From Methanoculleus bourgensis MS2 (lineage in GTDB: Archaea; Halobacteriota; Methanomicrobia; Methanomicrobiales; Methanoculleaceae): a stretch of 64,000 nt of DNA. The notes beneath the pieces were generated by a model. It was given only the letters and a program-made list of their open reading frames with translations, ran no database searches and was not told the DNA's origin. The translations under genes and the position numbers were made by a program. Where the stretch lies: positions 434,001 through 498,000 of the forward strand of contig NC_018227.2 of NCBI RefSeq assembly GCF_000304355.2, given 5' to 3'. This document shows positions 25,749-35,138 of this stretch, piece after piece; the first letter of the stretch is position 1, and the number at the start of each line of letters is the position of its first letter.

Positions 25749-26942
25749 GTGAAACGAATGTTACAGATGATTACGTGGCTCGACAAGAACTTCAGCTCGC
25801 TCCAGCCTACGCGGGCGATCATCATGAGGGCGCTGCGCCACCTGCGCCCCGCGGATCGAAAAAAGCTCTTCTCCGAAGATATTCCCGAGATGCGAACCGC
25901 CGAAGGGCGGTGGTTTGAGGCGATCGTCTATGAGATGATCCTCGACCTCAGTCTCCAGACCAACCTCATCCTCTCCGTCGTGGCGCGGGGGGCCGATGGT
26001 CCTGCAAGGGTCAGGCGTGCGCAACTGGGGCAGAACGGCCTCTTCTACTCAAACATCGGGGATATCAAGGTCCGGGGAAACGGCCAGGACCTGGCCGAGG
26101 TCGACCTGATGCTCGTCGACCATACGGGCGCGCTGACGTTTGGCGAGATCATCACATCCCCTGCCGACTTAAAAGAGTTCGAGGAGGAGATCCACTACAA
26201 GAAACAGCTCCTCGGCTACCTCTACGGGCAACCGACCGTGCCGTTCCTTCTCATCTCCTCGGTCGATATCTCCCGGACTGCCGTCGTCCGCCGCCTCCTC
26301 AAGGAGCCCGACAACATCCTTCTCACCACCGCCTCCTGTGAGGACTTAAAGACCCTGATCCGTCCCCGCGACCTGAAACGAAGCCCACCCCGGAAGATTA
26401 GGCACGAGAAACTGATATCGATATCAGATATCGCTCCCCGGCGACCGTTCGACTACAAGCAACTCCACGACGAGCGGATGCAGAGCATCATCAACTCAGT
26501 CACCTCAGACCGGGGTATCGAAGAACTGAGGGCGCCTGACGAGATCCCGCCGATCGTAAAAAAGGTCCTCTTCGGGGGGCTCTACCCCTCCGCCGTCCGG
26601 ATGCTTGACTCCCGCTATCCTATCCGCATCAAGGGGAAGACCTATGACCCGGATGCAATCCAGAAGCAGTTCTCAAAGGTCGTTCTGGCCGTGAACCTCC
26701 CTGAATACAAACCGATCATCTACCTCCGGCGGCGGAACAAGAAGGAGTACCTCAAGATGGTGCCCAATAACCGATCCGGCGGGTTCAAGTTCGAGAGCCG
26801 GCGGACACCCCATATGGCCGGGTTTTTCCTCTGGCTGGAGTCGGTCAGGCCGTCGATCGGGGCCGAGTTGACACGGGAACTCCTGGATGCGTTTCCCGCG
26901 GTCCATGCTCCGGGAGCGACGACTGCGACGCAAAAACCGTAA
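25749..26942 (+). CDS. Uncharacterised 397-aa protein, possible degenerate nuclease fold
   Basis: The family is not recognised. After a helical N-terminus (LDKNFSSLQPTRAIIMRALRHL), residues 55-150 contain GRWFEAIVYEMIL, AEVDLMLVDHTGALTFGEIITS and EEEIHYKKQLLGYLYG. The order resembles a PD-(D/E)xK nuclease (glutamate helix, aspartate strand, ExK strand), but the last motif reads GEIIT rather than ExK. The C-terminal half is basic (KRSPPRKIRHEK, YLRRRNKKEYLK). GTG 25749 or ATG 25758 may start it. It stands alone between DUF3303 and marC with average composition, so a recent transfer is not evident. Confidence 0.6.
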   Translation: MKRMLQMITWLDKNFSSLQPTRAIIMRALRHLRPADRKKLFSEDIPEMRTAEGRWFEAIVYEMILDLSLQTNLILSVVARGADGPARVRRAQLGQNGLFYSNIGDIKVRGNGQDLAEVDLMLVDHTGALTFGEIITSPADLKEFEEEIHYKKQLLGYLYGQPTVPFLLISSVDISRTAVVRRLLKEPDNILLTTASCEDLKTLIRPRDLKRSPPRKIRHEKLISISDIAPRRPFDYKQLHDERMQSIINSVTSDRGIEELRAPDEIPPIVKKVLFGGLYPSAVRMLDSRYPIRIKGKTYDPDAIQKQFSKVVLAVNLPEYKPIIYLRRRNKKEYLKMVPNNRSGGFKFESRRTPHMAGFFLWLESVRPSIGAELTRELLDAFPAVHAPGATTATQKP

Positions 26943-26999
26943 GATACCTATGGGGCCGGAACGCATATGTCTCCATGATTTCGGGGAGGTGTGGCCGGG

Positions 27000-27656
27000 G
27001 TGGACCTGGTAGCCAGTCTTGCTGAATTCACGGCCTTTAGCCTGGTCGCGGTCGCCTCGATCATCGCGGTGATGAACCCGGCCTCTACGATCGTGGTCTA
27101 CACGGCGCTCACCGAGGGCATGAGCGGGAGCGAGCGCCAGAAAGTCATCAACACCTCGATGAAGATCGCCTTCATCGTGCTCGCTTTTTTTGCTCTCACG
27201 GGGCAGCTGATCTTCTCGATCTTCAATATCACCGTTCCGGCGTTCCAGATCGCGGGCGGTATCCTGCTGGTCAGCGTGGCGACCGGGATGCTCAACACGA
27301 AGGGCGAGTCGTACTCGCCCGAAGAACTGGAGAATATCGCCGTCGTCCCGCTGGCCTTCCCGCTCTCGTGCGGCCCGGGGACGATCACGACGGTGATCCT
27401 GCTCGCATCGGGCCCTGAGGGGGTGGCGGGGATTATCGCCGTCTTTGCAGGGATCATCGTGGCTCTTGCCATCTCCTACATCGGGATGCTCTACGGGCCG
27501 ACGGTCTTTGCCTACATCGGGGAGGAAGGGTTACGGGTCGTCCCGAAACTCCTGGCGGTTATCGTCCTTGCCATCGCCATCCAGTTCATCATCAACGGGA
27601 TTTCGGCGGCGATGCCCCAGCTCCTCGGCAGCATCGATCTTGGCGGACTGGTATGA
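27000..27656 (+). CDS. MarC family membrane protein
   Basis: The roughly 218-aa protein has six membrane helices and the MarC (UPF0056) pattern: IIAVMNPASTIVVYTAL, a central AGGILLVSVATGML, PLAFPLSCGPGTITTVILL, and a final LLAVIVLAIAIQFIINGI. MarC transport function is not established. GTG 27000 is chosen because GGGGAGGT ends nine bases before it; GTG 26991 abuts that site. It overlaps the PAP2 gene by 4 bp (ATGA). Confidence 0.88.
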   Translation: MDLVASLAEFTAFSLVAVASIIAVMNPASTIVVYTALTEGMSGSERQKVINTSMKIAFIVLAFFALTGQLIFSIFNITVPAFQIAGGILLVSVATGMLNTKGESYSPEELENIAVVPLAFPLSCGPGTITTVILLASGPEGVAGIIAVFAGIIVALAISYIGMLYGPTVFAYIGEEGLRVVPKLLAVIVLAIAIQFIINGISAAMPQLLGSIDLGGLV

Positions 27657-28627
27657 CCGATGTTCAGATCACGCTCATCCGGGTGCTCCAGGATCAGGCG
27701 GCGTGGCTTGCCGCCCCCATGCTTTTCTTCTCTTTTCTCGGGCAGCCGGAGTTCTTCCTGCTCGTCGTCGCACTCCTCTACTGGTGCTCAAACCCCCGTC
27801 TTGGGCTCCGTCTGGGTCTGCTCATGGCGATATCAGCCGGGCTCTCCACGGCCCTGAAGATTGCGTTTCACCTTCCCCGCCCCTACTGGGTCAGCCCTGA
27901 GGTCAGGGCGCTTGCGAGTCATCCGTCGTTCGGTCTCCCCTCAGGCCACGCCCAGGGTGCGGTGACGTTCTGGGGTCTGCTCGCCGCCGATGCCCGGCGC
28001 GGATGGTTCTCTCTCTTCGTGGTCGCCCTGGTCTTCCTCATCGGTGCGTCACGCATCTTTCTTGGTGTCCACTTCCCGGTCGACGTCATCGCGGGGTTTG
28101 CGTTCGGTCTTGCCATCCTCATTGGGTTCCTCGCCCTCGAGGAGCCGGTGGGCCGCCGCATCGCCGCCCTCCCGGTTTCCCGGCAGATCCTGCTCGCGTT
28201 TGCCGGTTCCATTGCCCTGGTACTGACCTCGTTAGCTGCTCTTGCAGCTCTCGGGGACTGGCAGGTTCCTGCGTCCTGGGCTGCGGGGGCGATTCAGCAG
28301 TCGGGCCAGCCTATCCACCCGCTCGACCCCGGGGGCGCCGTGACGGCGGCGGGGTTCTTCTTTGGGTTTGCGGCCGGGGCGGCGGCTGCCTGGCCTCGCC
28401 GGGGGAGCATCTGCATCACCGGGAAGTGGTCAGACCGCCTGCTCCGCTACGTCTTCGGCATCATCGTGGCCGGGATGATCTGGTTCGGGCTCGGGCTCCT
28501 CGTCCCGCCGGAGCCCATTATCGCGGCGTATATCCTCCAGTACCTCCGGACCGCCGCCGCTGCCGCCTGGGTCTCGTACGGCGCCCCGGTGGTCTTTGCC
28601 CGCGTATACCCGGCGGGCCGTGCCTGA
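27653..28627 (+). CDS. PAP2-superfamily phosphatase
   Basis: The 324-aa membrane protein carries the three PAP2 motifs: KIAFHLPRP, PSGHAQGAV and SRIFLGVHFPVDVIAGF. This enzyme type dephosphorylates phosphatidate, polyprenyl diphosphate or similar lipids at the membrane. The family domain occupies the first 190 residues. The remainder adds about four helices and an arginine-rich loop (WPRRGSICITGKW). Overlap with marC implies cotranscription. A role in polyprenyl-phosphate carrier recycling is plausible but unproven. Confidence 0.88.
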   Translation: MTDVQITLIRVLQDQAAWLAAPMLFFSFLGQPEFFLLVVALLYWCSNPRLGLRLGLLMAISAGLSTALKIAFHLPRPYWVSPEVRALASHPSFGLPSGHAQGAVTFWGLLAADARRGWFSLFVVALVFLIGASRIFLGVHFPVDVIAGFAFGLAILIGFLALEEPVGRRIAALPVSRQILLAFAGSIALVLTSLAALAALGDWQVPASWAAGAIQQSGQPIHPLDPGGAVTAAGFFFGFAAGAAAAWPRRGSICITGKWSDRLLRYVFGIIVAGMIWFGLGLLVPPEPIIAAYILQYLRTAAAAAWVSYGAPVVFARVYPAGRA

Positions 28628-28676
28628 AGGAGCGCTCACTCCATACCCTTTTATTCCGCCGGCCCCATTTCTCTCT

Positions 28677-29135
28677 ATGCTTGTAGAGGGGATAGCTCTA
28701 GGCTGGGTGCTGATCGTACTTGGGGCAGTGCTGCTCCTGATTGAGGTCTACCAGCCCGGGTTCTTCATCGCCGTTCCTGCCACGGTCCTGATCATCCTCG
28801 GGGTTCTCCTCCTCCTCGGCGTCGATATCCTTAGTTCTCCCACCGGCCTCATCGTTGGGGTTGTGGTGGCAATGGTAGCTGCTTCGGTCACAGTCTGGGT
28901 CTACAGCCGTCTCACGCCCGGGAAGAAACCCCCCACGACCCTCTCCCGGGACTCGCTCGTCGGCCTTGAGGGGCTGGTGGTCAGGGAGGTCGAGGCCGGG
29001 ACGATCTCAGGGAAGGTGCGGATCGGGAGCATGGAGTGGAGCGCGCGAACCGAGTCAGGCAGCATTCCCGCCGGGAGAAGGGTTACTGTTGTTCACTCCG
29101 AAGGAGTACATATTGTTGTGAAGGAGATTGAGTAA
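28677..29135 (+). CDS. NfeD-family membrane protein
   Basis: The 152-aa protein is the short NfeD form: membrane helices at IALGWVLIVLGAVLLLIEV, FIAVPATVLIILGVLLLL and TGLIVGVVVAMVAASVTVWV, then a C-terminal OB-fold (SLVGLEGLVVREVEAGTISGKVRIGSMEWSA, cited in part). NfeD proteins partner with stomatin-like proteins, and here the SPFH gene begins one base after the stop. ATG 28677 is chosen because the upstream codons read into proline-rich noise. Confidence 0.9.
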   Translation: MLVEGIALGWVLIVLGAVLLLIEVYQPGFFIAVPATVLIILGVLLLLGVDILSSPTGLIVGVVVAMVAASVTVWVYSRLTPGKKPPTTLSRDSLVGLEGLVVREVEAGTISGKVRIGSMEWSARTESGSIPAGRRVTVVHSEGVHIVVKEIE

Positions 29136-29136
29136 G

Positions 29137-30228
29137 ATGCTTTTAGGGTCTATTCCGTGGACCGGACTGATTACGGTCTTTCTTATTATTGTTATCGTCG
29201 TCATCTTCGCCAGCGGCGTAGTGATTGTGCAGCCATACGAACAGGGTCTCCAGATCCGTCTGGGCCAGTACATCGGGAGGATGAATCCCGGGTTCCGGTG
29301 GGTGATCCCGCTGGTCACGAGGGTCGTGAAACTCGATCTCAGGACTGAGGTGATGGATGTCCCGCGGCAGGAGGTGATCACGAAGGACAACTCCCCGACG
29401 AACGTCGACGCGATCGTCTACGTCCGGGTGATCGACCCCGAGAAGGCCTACTTTGAGGTGATGAACTACCGGGCGGCGACGGTGGCGCTCGCCCAGACAA
29501 GCTTGCGCGGGATCATCGGCGACATGGAACTCGACGAGGTTCTCTACAACCGGGACATCATCAACGCCCGTCTCCGTGACATCCTGGACCGGGAGACCGA
29601 TGCCTGGGGCGTGAAGGTCGAGCGGGTGGAGATCAAGGAGGTCGACCCGGTCGGCCCGGTCAAGCAGGCGATGACTGAACAGACTGCTGCCGAGCGGGAG
29701 CGGCGTGCCGCGATTCTCAGGGCGGACGGTGAGAAGCGCTCCGCGATCCTCAAGGCCGAAGGGAAGCGGCAGAGCATCATCCTGGAGGCTGAGGGCGAGC
29801 GGCAGAGCAAGATCCTCCGGGCCGAGGGGGACCGGACGTCCCGGATCCTGCAGGCACAGGGCGAGGCGCAGGGGCTGCGCATCATATCGGTCGGCTCCCG
29901 GCCGCTGGACCGGCGGGCGATCACGGTCCTCTCGCTCGATGCCCTGAAGCAGATGGCAGACGGCCAGGCGACGAAGATCATATTCCCGTTCGAGGTCTCG
30001 ACCATCGTCAAACAGGCAGCCGAGTACCTCGGGGCCACGGTCGAGGCTCCGGAGGTTCCTGAAGGGACGGAAGTGCCGCCAGAGGATATTCTCGGGGAGA
30101 TCCCGAGCCGGGAGGAACTCCGGGCCACGGAGGAGGCGGCAAAGGTCCCTGACATCGATATCGAGAAGGAGATGCAGAAGAAGCCAAAGAACCTGGTGGA
30201 GGAAGAGGAGGAGAAGGAGGGGCTGTAG
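29137..30228 (+). CDS. SPFH/band-7 stomatin-like protein
   Basis: The 363-aa protein has one N-terminal membrane helix (ITVFLIIVIVVIFASGVVIV) and a band-7 domain from about residue 27 (VQPYEQGLQIRLGQYIGRMNPGF) to 210. A striking 11-residue heptad-like tract of repeating '(A/K)EGxRQSxIL' units, four to five copies long, then builds a coiled coil. The C-terminus is acidic (VEEEEEKEGL). Such proteins oligomerise on membranes and scaffold proteases or ion channels. It forms an operon with the NfeD gene. ATG 29137 follows AAGGAG at 29121. Confidence 0.92.
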   Translation: MLLGSIPWTGLITVFLIIVIVVIFASGVVIVQPYEQGLQIRLGQYIGRMNPGFRWVIPLVTRVVKLDLRTEVMDVPRQEVITKDNSPTNVDAIVYVRVIDPEKAYFEVMNYRAATVALAQTSLRGIIGDMELDEVLYNRDIINARLRDILDRETDAWGVKVERVEIKEVDPVGPVKQAMTEQTAAERERRAAILRADGEKRSAILKAEGKRQSIILEAEGERQSKILRAEGDRTSRILQAQGEAQGLRIISVGSRPLDRRAITVLSLDALKQMADGQATKIIFPFEVSTIVKQAAEYLGATVEAPEVPEGTEVPPEDILGEIPSREELRATEEAAKVPDIDIEKEMQKKPKNLVEEEEEKEGL

Positions 30229-30529
30229 AGCCCTCCTCCCTGTGGCGGTTGTCCATCACGGTCCACCGCTACGTCGGTGAGTCCGGGAACCCTGGTGGCG
30301 GCATCCTTACGACCGTCGCTCCATGCGGAAGTTCGCGAAGTCCGGAGGTGGTATTGGCGATCCGCCTCACGGACCGCAAAAGAGGATGGCTCGGTGCGCC
30401 ACCCATCGCCCCCCCGACCACAGGCAACGGCGGCGGCAACCCCCTCCCCGGAAGGATTCCAGAAAACCGTTTTTACGAGATTTTGAGAAATTTATAAAGT
30501 ATAAATAGTATAAACGCCCCACGCTCTCT
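30229..30529. other. Intergenic region with repeat copies and a promoter
   Basis: No gene is evident. It holds a CGCGAAG-type copy at 30325-30340, the 17-nt TGGCGATCCGCCTCACG word at 30355-30371 (also at 18996), and the TATA box TTTATAAA at 30491-30498 for the PRC-barrel gene. Confidence 0.5.
30491..30498 (+). promoter_or_regulatory. TATA box of the PRC-barrel gene
   Basis: TTTATAAA lies 31 bp before ATG 30530, in a sharply AT-rich 40-bp stretch, consistent with an almost leaderless transcript. Confidence 0.55.
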
Positions 30530-30787
30530 ATGAGCAAAACTTTCTCTCGTAGCCTTGCCAGGAAGAAAGTGATGAGTAATGACGGTATGCTCATCGGGAC
30601 CATCAGGAATGTCATGGTCGACCTCAACACAGGGCAGGTTGTCGACCTCATCGTCAAGCCTGACGACACGTTCAGGACGGATGGCTACAGGATGGATGGG
30701 GACAGGATGTTTGTGCCGTTTGAGGCGGTAAAGGACATAAAAGATTATATCGTCGTCGACCGCTACCTGCTGAAGAGATCGGGATAA
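30530..30787 (+). CDS. PRC-barrel domain protein
   Basis: The 85-aa protein is a single PRC barrel: FSRSLARKKVMSNDGMLIGTI, then MVDLNTGQVVDLIVKPD and FVPFEAVKDIKDYIVVD. In archaea such short PRC proteins are abundant; several associate with cell division (CdpB-like) or with RNA processing. The subgroup cannot be set here. The 3' end overlaps the convergent phosphatase gene by 25 bp. Confidence 0.85.
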   Translation: MSKTFSRSLARKKVMSNDGMLIGTIRNVMVDLNTGQVVDLIVKPDDTFRTDGYRMDGDRMFVPFEAVKDIKDYIVVDRYLLKRSG

Positions 30788-31467
30788 TACTTTTTCACCG
30801 TTTCTATAAACCCGTCTCCATACGACTCCCGGGGTACCCAGTCCGCCGCTGACCGGGTCGGTTCCGGGGCGTTTGCAACCGCAACACCGACGCCTGCGGC
30901 CTTGAGCATCTCGATATCGTTCTCCGAGTCCCCGATAGCCAGGATCTCGTCGGGGAGAAGCCCCATCTCTCTTGCGAGATCCCGCATCGCCGTTCCCTTG
31001 CTCACCCCCGGGTCCTGGAGGTGGATCGCAAACCCGGTATCCAGCACCCGGACGGGGAGGTGGTGGTCACGGACGACTGTTCTCACATCATCGGGGTCGA
31101 TATTCCGGGCGAAGGCCACATCGGCGAACCGGTACTGCGCGCTGAAGAGTTCGAGTCTGACCCCCTCCCCGGCGAAGTGGTCCCTGAGGACCTCAAACGC
31201 CTCCAGACAGACCTTCTGGTCGCCGGGAATGTGGAGGGTGCCTCCAAACCCCCTCCGGTAGACGCCGCCGTTCTCGCTGATGATCGTCCCGTCCGTCCCA
31301 ACCATCTTGCAGAGCCCGTCCATGAAGCAGACGGTGTTGCCGCTTGCAAGCACCACCTCGATGCCGGCGTCGACGAGCGTCCGGAGAGCCTCGATGGCGT
31401 CTGTGTTGATGCGCCGACGCCGGTCGGTGATGGTGCCGTCGACGTCGCTTACGAGCGCCTTCAGCAC
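30763..31467 (-). CDS. Archaeal phosphoglycolate phosphatase
   Basis: The 234-aa HAD hydrolase matches the archaeal type-2 phosphoglycolate phosphatase family. Motif I is [10 protein letters not shown] with both catalytic aspartates, motif II is VLASGNT, the Cof-type cap follows, then KGTAMRDLA and motif IV at [10 protein letters not shown]. The GTG start at 31467 overlaps the end of radA by 7 bp, so the two genes are coupled. It would clear 2-phosphoglycolate, for example after DNA repair; the link to RadA is inference. Confidence 0.88.
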   Translation of the reverse strand: MLKALVSDVDGTITDRRRRINTDAIEALRTLVDAGIEVVLASGNTVCFMDGLCKMVGTDGTIISENGGVYRRGFGGTLHIPGDQKVCLEAFEVLRDHFAGEGVRLELFSAQYRFADVAFARNIDPDDVRTVVRDHHLPVRVLDTGFAIHLQDPGVSKGTAMRDLAREMGLLPDEILAIGDSENDIEMLKAAGVGVAVANAPEPTRSAADWVPRESYGDGFIETVKKYYPDLFSR

Positions 31468-32435
31468 TGCTTGAGCCCTGCCTGTTCGACCATGAACGCC
31501 GCCTCACCCTCGGGGAGGTTCGGGCTGTCCACCAGGCGCGCGACCCTCTTCCCGCCCTTGCTCTTGCGGAGGTAGAGCCGGAAGGTTGCGGTGTGGCCGA
31601 CGATGTTGCCGCCGATCGGCTTTGTGGGGTCACCGAAGAGGACGGCCGGGTTCGACATGACCTGGTTGGTCACGAGACCGACGGCGTTGTGGTCATCGAT
31701 CAGTTTCAGGAGGTCGTGCATGTGGCGGTTCAGTTTCTGCTGCCTGGCAGCAAGGGTGCCGCGCCCCGCGTACTCCGAACGGAAGAGGGACGTCAACGAG
31801 TCGATGACGAAGAGCCTGACCGGGTATTCGGAGTTGCGCAGGTCGTTTGCAAGTTCCCGTGCGGTATCGAGGAGCAGCATCTGGTGGTCGGAACTGTGTG
31901 CCCGGGCGACGTGGATCCGTTCGAGGATCTCCTCGAGTTCTCCGAGGTCCACATCCTCCGGGAGCCCGTTGACCATCTGCTCGATACGCTCCGGACGGAA
32001 CGTGTTCTCGGTATCGACGTAGATGACACTCCCGTGCAAGCCCCCGCTCTCCTCAGGGAGCTGGACGTTGACGGCCATCTGGTGGACAAGCTGGCTCTTC
32101 CCTGACCCGAACTCCCCGTAAACCTCGGTTATTGCCTGGGTCTCAAGACCCCCGCCGACCAGTTCGTCGAACTCGGGGACCAGCGTCTTCAGTTTCTTGA
32201 CATCTTTTCTCTTATCCAGGATATCCCGGCCCGTCTTGAAGCCGCCGATATCCGCCATCTTCCGGGCGGCGAGGATCACCTTCTTGGCGGTCCCCTCACC
32301 GATCTCCGCCGCCTCGGCGAGATCTGATGTGGTGGCCGTTGCAATGCTCTCGACGGTTCCGTAACCGGCCTCGCGGAGTTTCTCAGCGGTGGTTGGCCCG
32401 ACGCCTGGTAAATCTTCAAGATCAATCTCTGACAT
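31461..32435 (-). CDS. radA: DNA repair and recombination protein RadA
   Basis: The 324-aa protein is the archaeal Rad51/RecA recombinase. The N-terminal helix-hairpin-helix region ([25 protein letters not shown], in part) is intact. Walker A is GEFGSGKSQ, Walker B is [10 protein letters not shown], and loop L2 carries NQVMSNPAV. The C-terminal [14 protein letters not shown] is standard. ATG 32435 gives the usual [11 protein letters not shown] start; GTG 32447 is a four-residue-longer alternative. It lies downstream of a replication protein A gene in the same orientation. Confidence 0.97.
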   Translation of the reverse strand: MSEIDLEDLPGVGPTTAEKLREAGYGTVESIATATTSDLAEAAEIGEGTAKKVILAARKMADIGGFKTGRDILDKRKDVKKLKTLVPEFDELVGGGLETQAITEVYGEFGSGKSQLVHQMAVNVQLPEESGGLHGSVIYVDTENTFRPERIEQMVNGLPEDVDLGELEEILERIHVARAHSSDHQMLLLDTARELANDLRNSEYPVRLFVIDSLTSLFRSEYAGRGTLAARQQKLNRHMHDLLKLIDDHNAVGLVTNQVMSNPAVLFGDPTKPIGGNIVGHTATFRLYLRKSKGGKRVARLVDSPNLPEGEAAFMVEQAGLKQC

Positions 32436-32542
32436 CTCATTCCTCACTTGATCTCTTGTGTGTTCTACCGCGTTACACTAAGAGTGTATGACAGGAGACA
32501 TAAAGGTCGCTCGCCGTGCGGTGTGAAAGTGAAGACCCGGGG

Positions 32543-33829
32543 TCAGGGTCTCCCGGAGAAGTGGTCCAGGCGGCTCTGCAGGTCTTCCGGATCAGGGAGC
32601 GCAGCCTCCATATGGCTGATGGTGATCACGCCCCGGTGCACCGTGCCCCTGGCGCGCACCTCGTACCCGACGGGCAGCGGTTCGGTGAGGAGGTAGCAGG
32701 CATCGCCGGTATCGATGCAGACTCCCTGTGCGGTGGCGATGATCGTCCCAACGACTTCCACCTCTTTCTCCTCTTCGGCGAGGACGACAAGAGCGCTCCC
32801 CCAGGAGAGGTGGAGTTCGAGGTCGCCGTAGCGCCCTCGCCGGGCGCCTGCGTTGTAGACCTCGATCCGGTCCCCGGGAACCAGGTGCTCCTCCGCCTTC
32901 TCGCCCCAGATGACGACCGGCGTCTCCCCGGTCTCATCGGCGACGATCAGGTTGCGGACCGATGACTGTCTCCCGCTCCGCGTGATGAACGAGTGGGGCG
33001 GCTGGATGCTCTGGATCGTCCCGGCAAGCGAGTACGACCTTCCCTCCTCTACATCCGCGACGGTATCCATCGGGACGGTGATCTCCCGGTCAGAGGGCGA
33101 GACAGACCCCGCCTCGCCGAGGCTGAACTCGATGCCCTGGTCGTTTTCGCGGGGAACGGCACCGCGGATGACGACGCTCGTCCCCGCCTCAATCCCGAGA
33201 AGGGCAGCCGGGGCCCAGGCGACGAGCCGGAAGACGCCGGTCTCGTTCCCGATCACCGCTTCGACCATCTCGCCGGTGCTCCCGTCGCGCCGGGTAAACG
33301 TCCGCGGGCTCTCGACGGCGATGATCCTGACCTCGAGGTCTCCTCCCGGTTCGGGGAGCGCGGAGGCATCCGTCTCTTCTGGGCAGGAGATCTCGCACGC
33401 CGCTTCCTGGACGGCGACGGCGGTGACGTCGGGGTGTCTCCCGCCGCCTTTCGGCCGGCCGAGGATCTCGAGCACATCCCCGGCCTCAAGTTCGTGGACA
33501 GCACCGGCCTTCTCGTCCCAGAGGGTCATCCTGGCCTTTCCGGTCTCGTCGCCTACCATCACGTTCGCGACAAGCCCGGTCGTGCCGTCGGGGCGCTCAA
33601 ACTCCCTCGGCTCCTCGACGGAGAGCACCTTTGCAAAGAAGCATACCAGGCTTGAGGCCGCCGGGAGGTCGCGTATCCTGATATGCGCCCGCCCGAGGTC
33701 TTTGACGACCAGCATCGCCGCTGTCCGTTCGTCCAGCAGGTCGCCCGACTCCGCCACCTTCTCCTCGACCCGGCGCTCGAACTCCTCCTTTCCCACCAGG
33801 TCGTCGACCAGGAGGTAGTGAAACTTCAC
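32543..33829 (-). CDS. rpa: Replication protein A, multi-OB-fold
   Basis: The 428-aa single-strand DNA-binding protein has at least three OB folds: about 70-155 (LVANVMVGDETGKARMTLWDEKA, in part), 170-245 (VEAVIGNETGVFRLVAWAP) and 270-360 (VRNLIVADETGETPVVIWGEKA, in part). The recurring 'V(G/A)DETGxxxxxxW' motif is characteristic. An N-terminal helical domain (residues 1-55) precedes the first fold. The last 60 residues lack a zinc finger. GTG 33829 is the start. Adjacency to radA fits shared work in replication and recombination. Confidence 0.92.
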   Translation of the reverse strand: MKFHYLLVDDLVGKEEFERRVEEKVAESGDLLDERTAAMLVVKDLGRAHIRIRDLPAASSLVCFFAKVLSVEEPREFERPDGTTGLVANVMVGDETGKARMTLWDEKAGAVHELEAGDVLEILGRPKGGGRHPDVTAVAVQEAACEISCPEETDASALPEPGGDLEVRIIAVESPRTFTRRDGSTGEMVEAVIGNETGVFRLVAWAPAALLGIEAGTSVVIRGAVPRENDQGIEFSLGEAGSVSPSDREITVPMDTVADVEEGRSYSLAGTIQSIQPPHSFITRSGRQSSVRNLIVADETGETPVVIWGEKAEEHLVPGDRIEVYNAGARRGRYGDLELHLSWGSALVVLAEEEKEVEVVGTIIATAQGVCIDTGDACYLLTEPLPVGYEVRARGTVHRGVITISHMEAALPDPEDLQSRLDHFSGRP

Positions 33830-33845
33830 GCTGCCTCTCTCGCTC

Positions 33846-35138
33846 CTACGCCTGCCAGGGCGGGACTGCCATGGGGGCGGTCAGGTCGTCGATCGTCTCG
33901 GCCCGGCGCATCAGTGCCGCCTTCTCGCCTGAGAGGATCACTTCGGGGCACCGGGGGCGGCTGTTGTACTGGGACGACATTGCAAACCCGTAGGCCCCGG
34001 CATCCAGCACCGCGATGATGTCGCCGGCCGATAGATCGGGGAGCATCCGGTCCTTTGCGAGGATATCCCCGGTCTCGCATATCGGCCCCGCGATGGAGTA
34101 CTCCCGCACCGCGGGCGCGTCAGCCTTGTTCGCCGCGACGACCTCGTGGTAGGAGTCGTACATCGTCGGGCGGACCAGCAGATTGAACCCGGCGTCGACG
34201 TTGGCAAACGTCGTATGAGCGGTCTTGACCGAGTTGACCCGGGAAAGCAGGATCGTGGAGTCGGCGACGAGCCACCTGCCTGGCTCGACCCAGAGTTCGG
34301 GCTCGATCCCGAGTTCGTGGATGCCTTTGAGGAAGACCGGCATGACCGCTCCCGCGTAGTCTTCCGGCGCCGGGGCGCGGTCGGTCTCCCGACGGTAGGG
34401 GATGCCGAGGCCGCCGCCGATATCGATGAACGAGAGATCGACCCCGATCTCGATGAGGTCGCGGGCGACCCCGATCAGAACCTCGACCTCACGGGCGAAG
34501 GGCTCGACGTCAAGGATCTGCGAGCCGATGTGGCAGTGGATGCCGACCGGGTTGATGTGTTCGGCGGCGAGCGCGTGGCGGTAGGCGTCCAGGATCTCTC
34601 CCGCCGGGATGCCGAACTTGCTTGTGGCCAGGCCAGTCGCGATCTTTGGATGGGTGGGGACGTCGATGGCCGGGTTGACGCGGAAGGCGATATCGACGGT
34701 CTTCCCCGCCTCTCCGGCTGCCGCGTTGAGCTGCCGGAGTTCGTCGAGCGAGTCCACCGAGACCCGGACGCCCTTCTCGACCGCGAGGGCGAGGTCTGAG
34801 GGGCTCTTCGAACTCCCGTTGAAGAGGAGTGACTCGGGCCGCATCCCGGCCGCGAGAGCGAGGGTGAGTTCCCCGGCAGAGAAGACATCGACCCCGGCGC
34901 CCATCGACGCGAGCGTCCGGAATATCGCCAGGTTGCCGTTCGCCTTTGCAGCGTAGAGCACCCTGACCTTCGGGTAATGGGCGGTGAGCGCCGCTGAGAG
35001 GCGCCGGAAGTTCTCGCGGATACGTCTTTCTTCGGTGACGTAGAGCGGGGTGCCGAACCGCTCCGCGAGGTCCACCGTGTCGTGCTCACCGATGTGGAGA
35101 TGCCCGCCCCTGACCGTGAGGTGAGGGGGGAGGATCAC
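33846..35138 (-). CDS. lysA: Diaminopimelate decarboxylase
   Basis: The 430-aa PLP enzyme makes lysine from meso-diaminopimelate. The PLP lysine lies in VLYAAKANGNLAIFR, the glycine loop in IDIGGGLGIPYRRE, and the EPGRW motif in LWVEPGRWLVADS. The catalytic cysteine is in GPICETGDILAKD. The GTG start overlaps the dapL stop (GTGA), placing both lysine steps in one transcript. Confidence 0.95.
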   Translation of the reverse strand: MILPPHLTVRGGHLHIGEHDTVDLAERFGTPLYVTEERRIRENFRRLSAALTAHYPKVRVLYAAKANGNLAIFRTLASMGAGVDVFSAGELTLALAAGMRPESLLFNGSSKSPSDLALAVEKGVRVSVDSLDELRQLNAAAGEAGKTVDIAFRVNPAIDVPTHPKIATGLATSKFGIPAGEILDAYRHALAAEHINPVGIHCHIGSQILDVEPFAREVEVLIGVARDLIEIGVDLSFIDIGGGLGIPYRRETDRAPAPEDYAGAVMPVFLKGIHELGIEPELWVEPGRWLVADSTILLSRVNSVKTAHTTFANVDAGFNLLVRPTMYDSYHEVVAANKADAPAVREYSIAGPICETGDILAKDRMLPDLSAGDIIAVLDAGAYGFAMSSQYNSRPRCPEVILSGEKAALMRRAETIDDLTAPMAVPPWQA

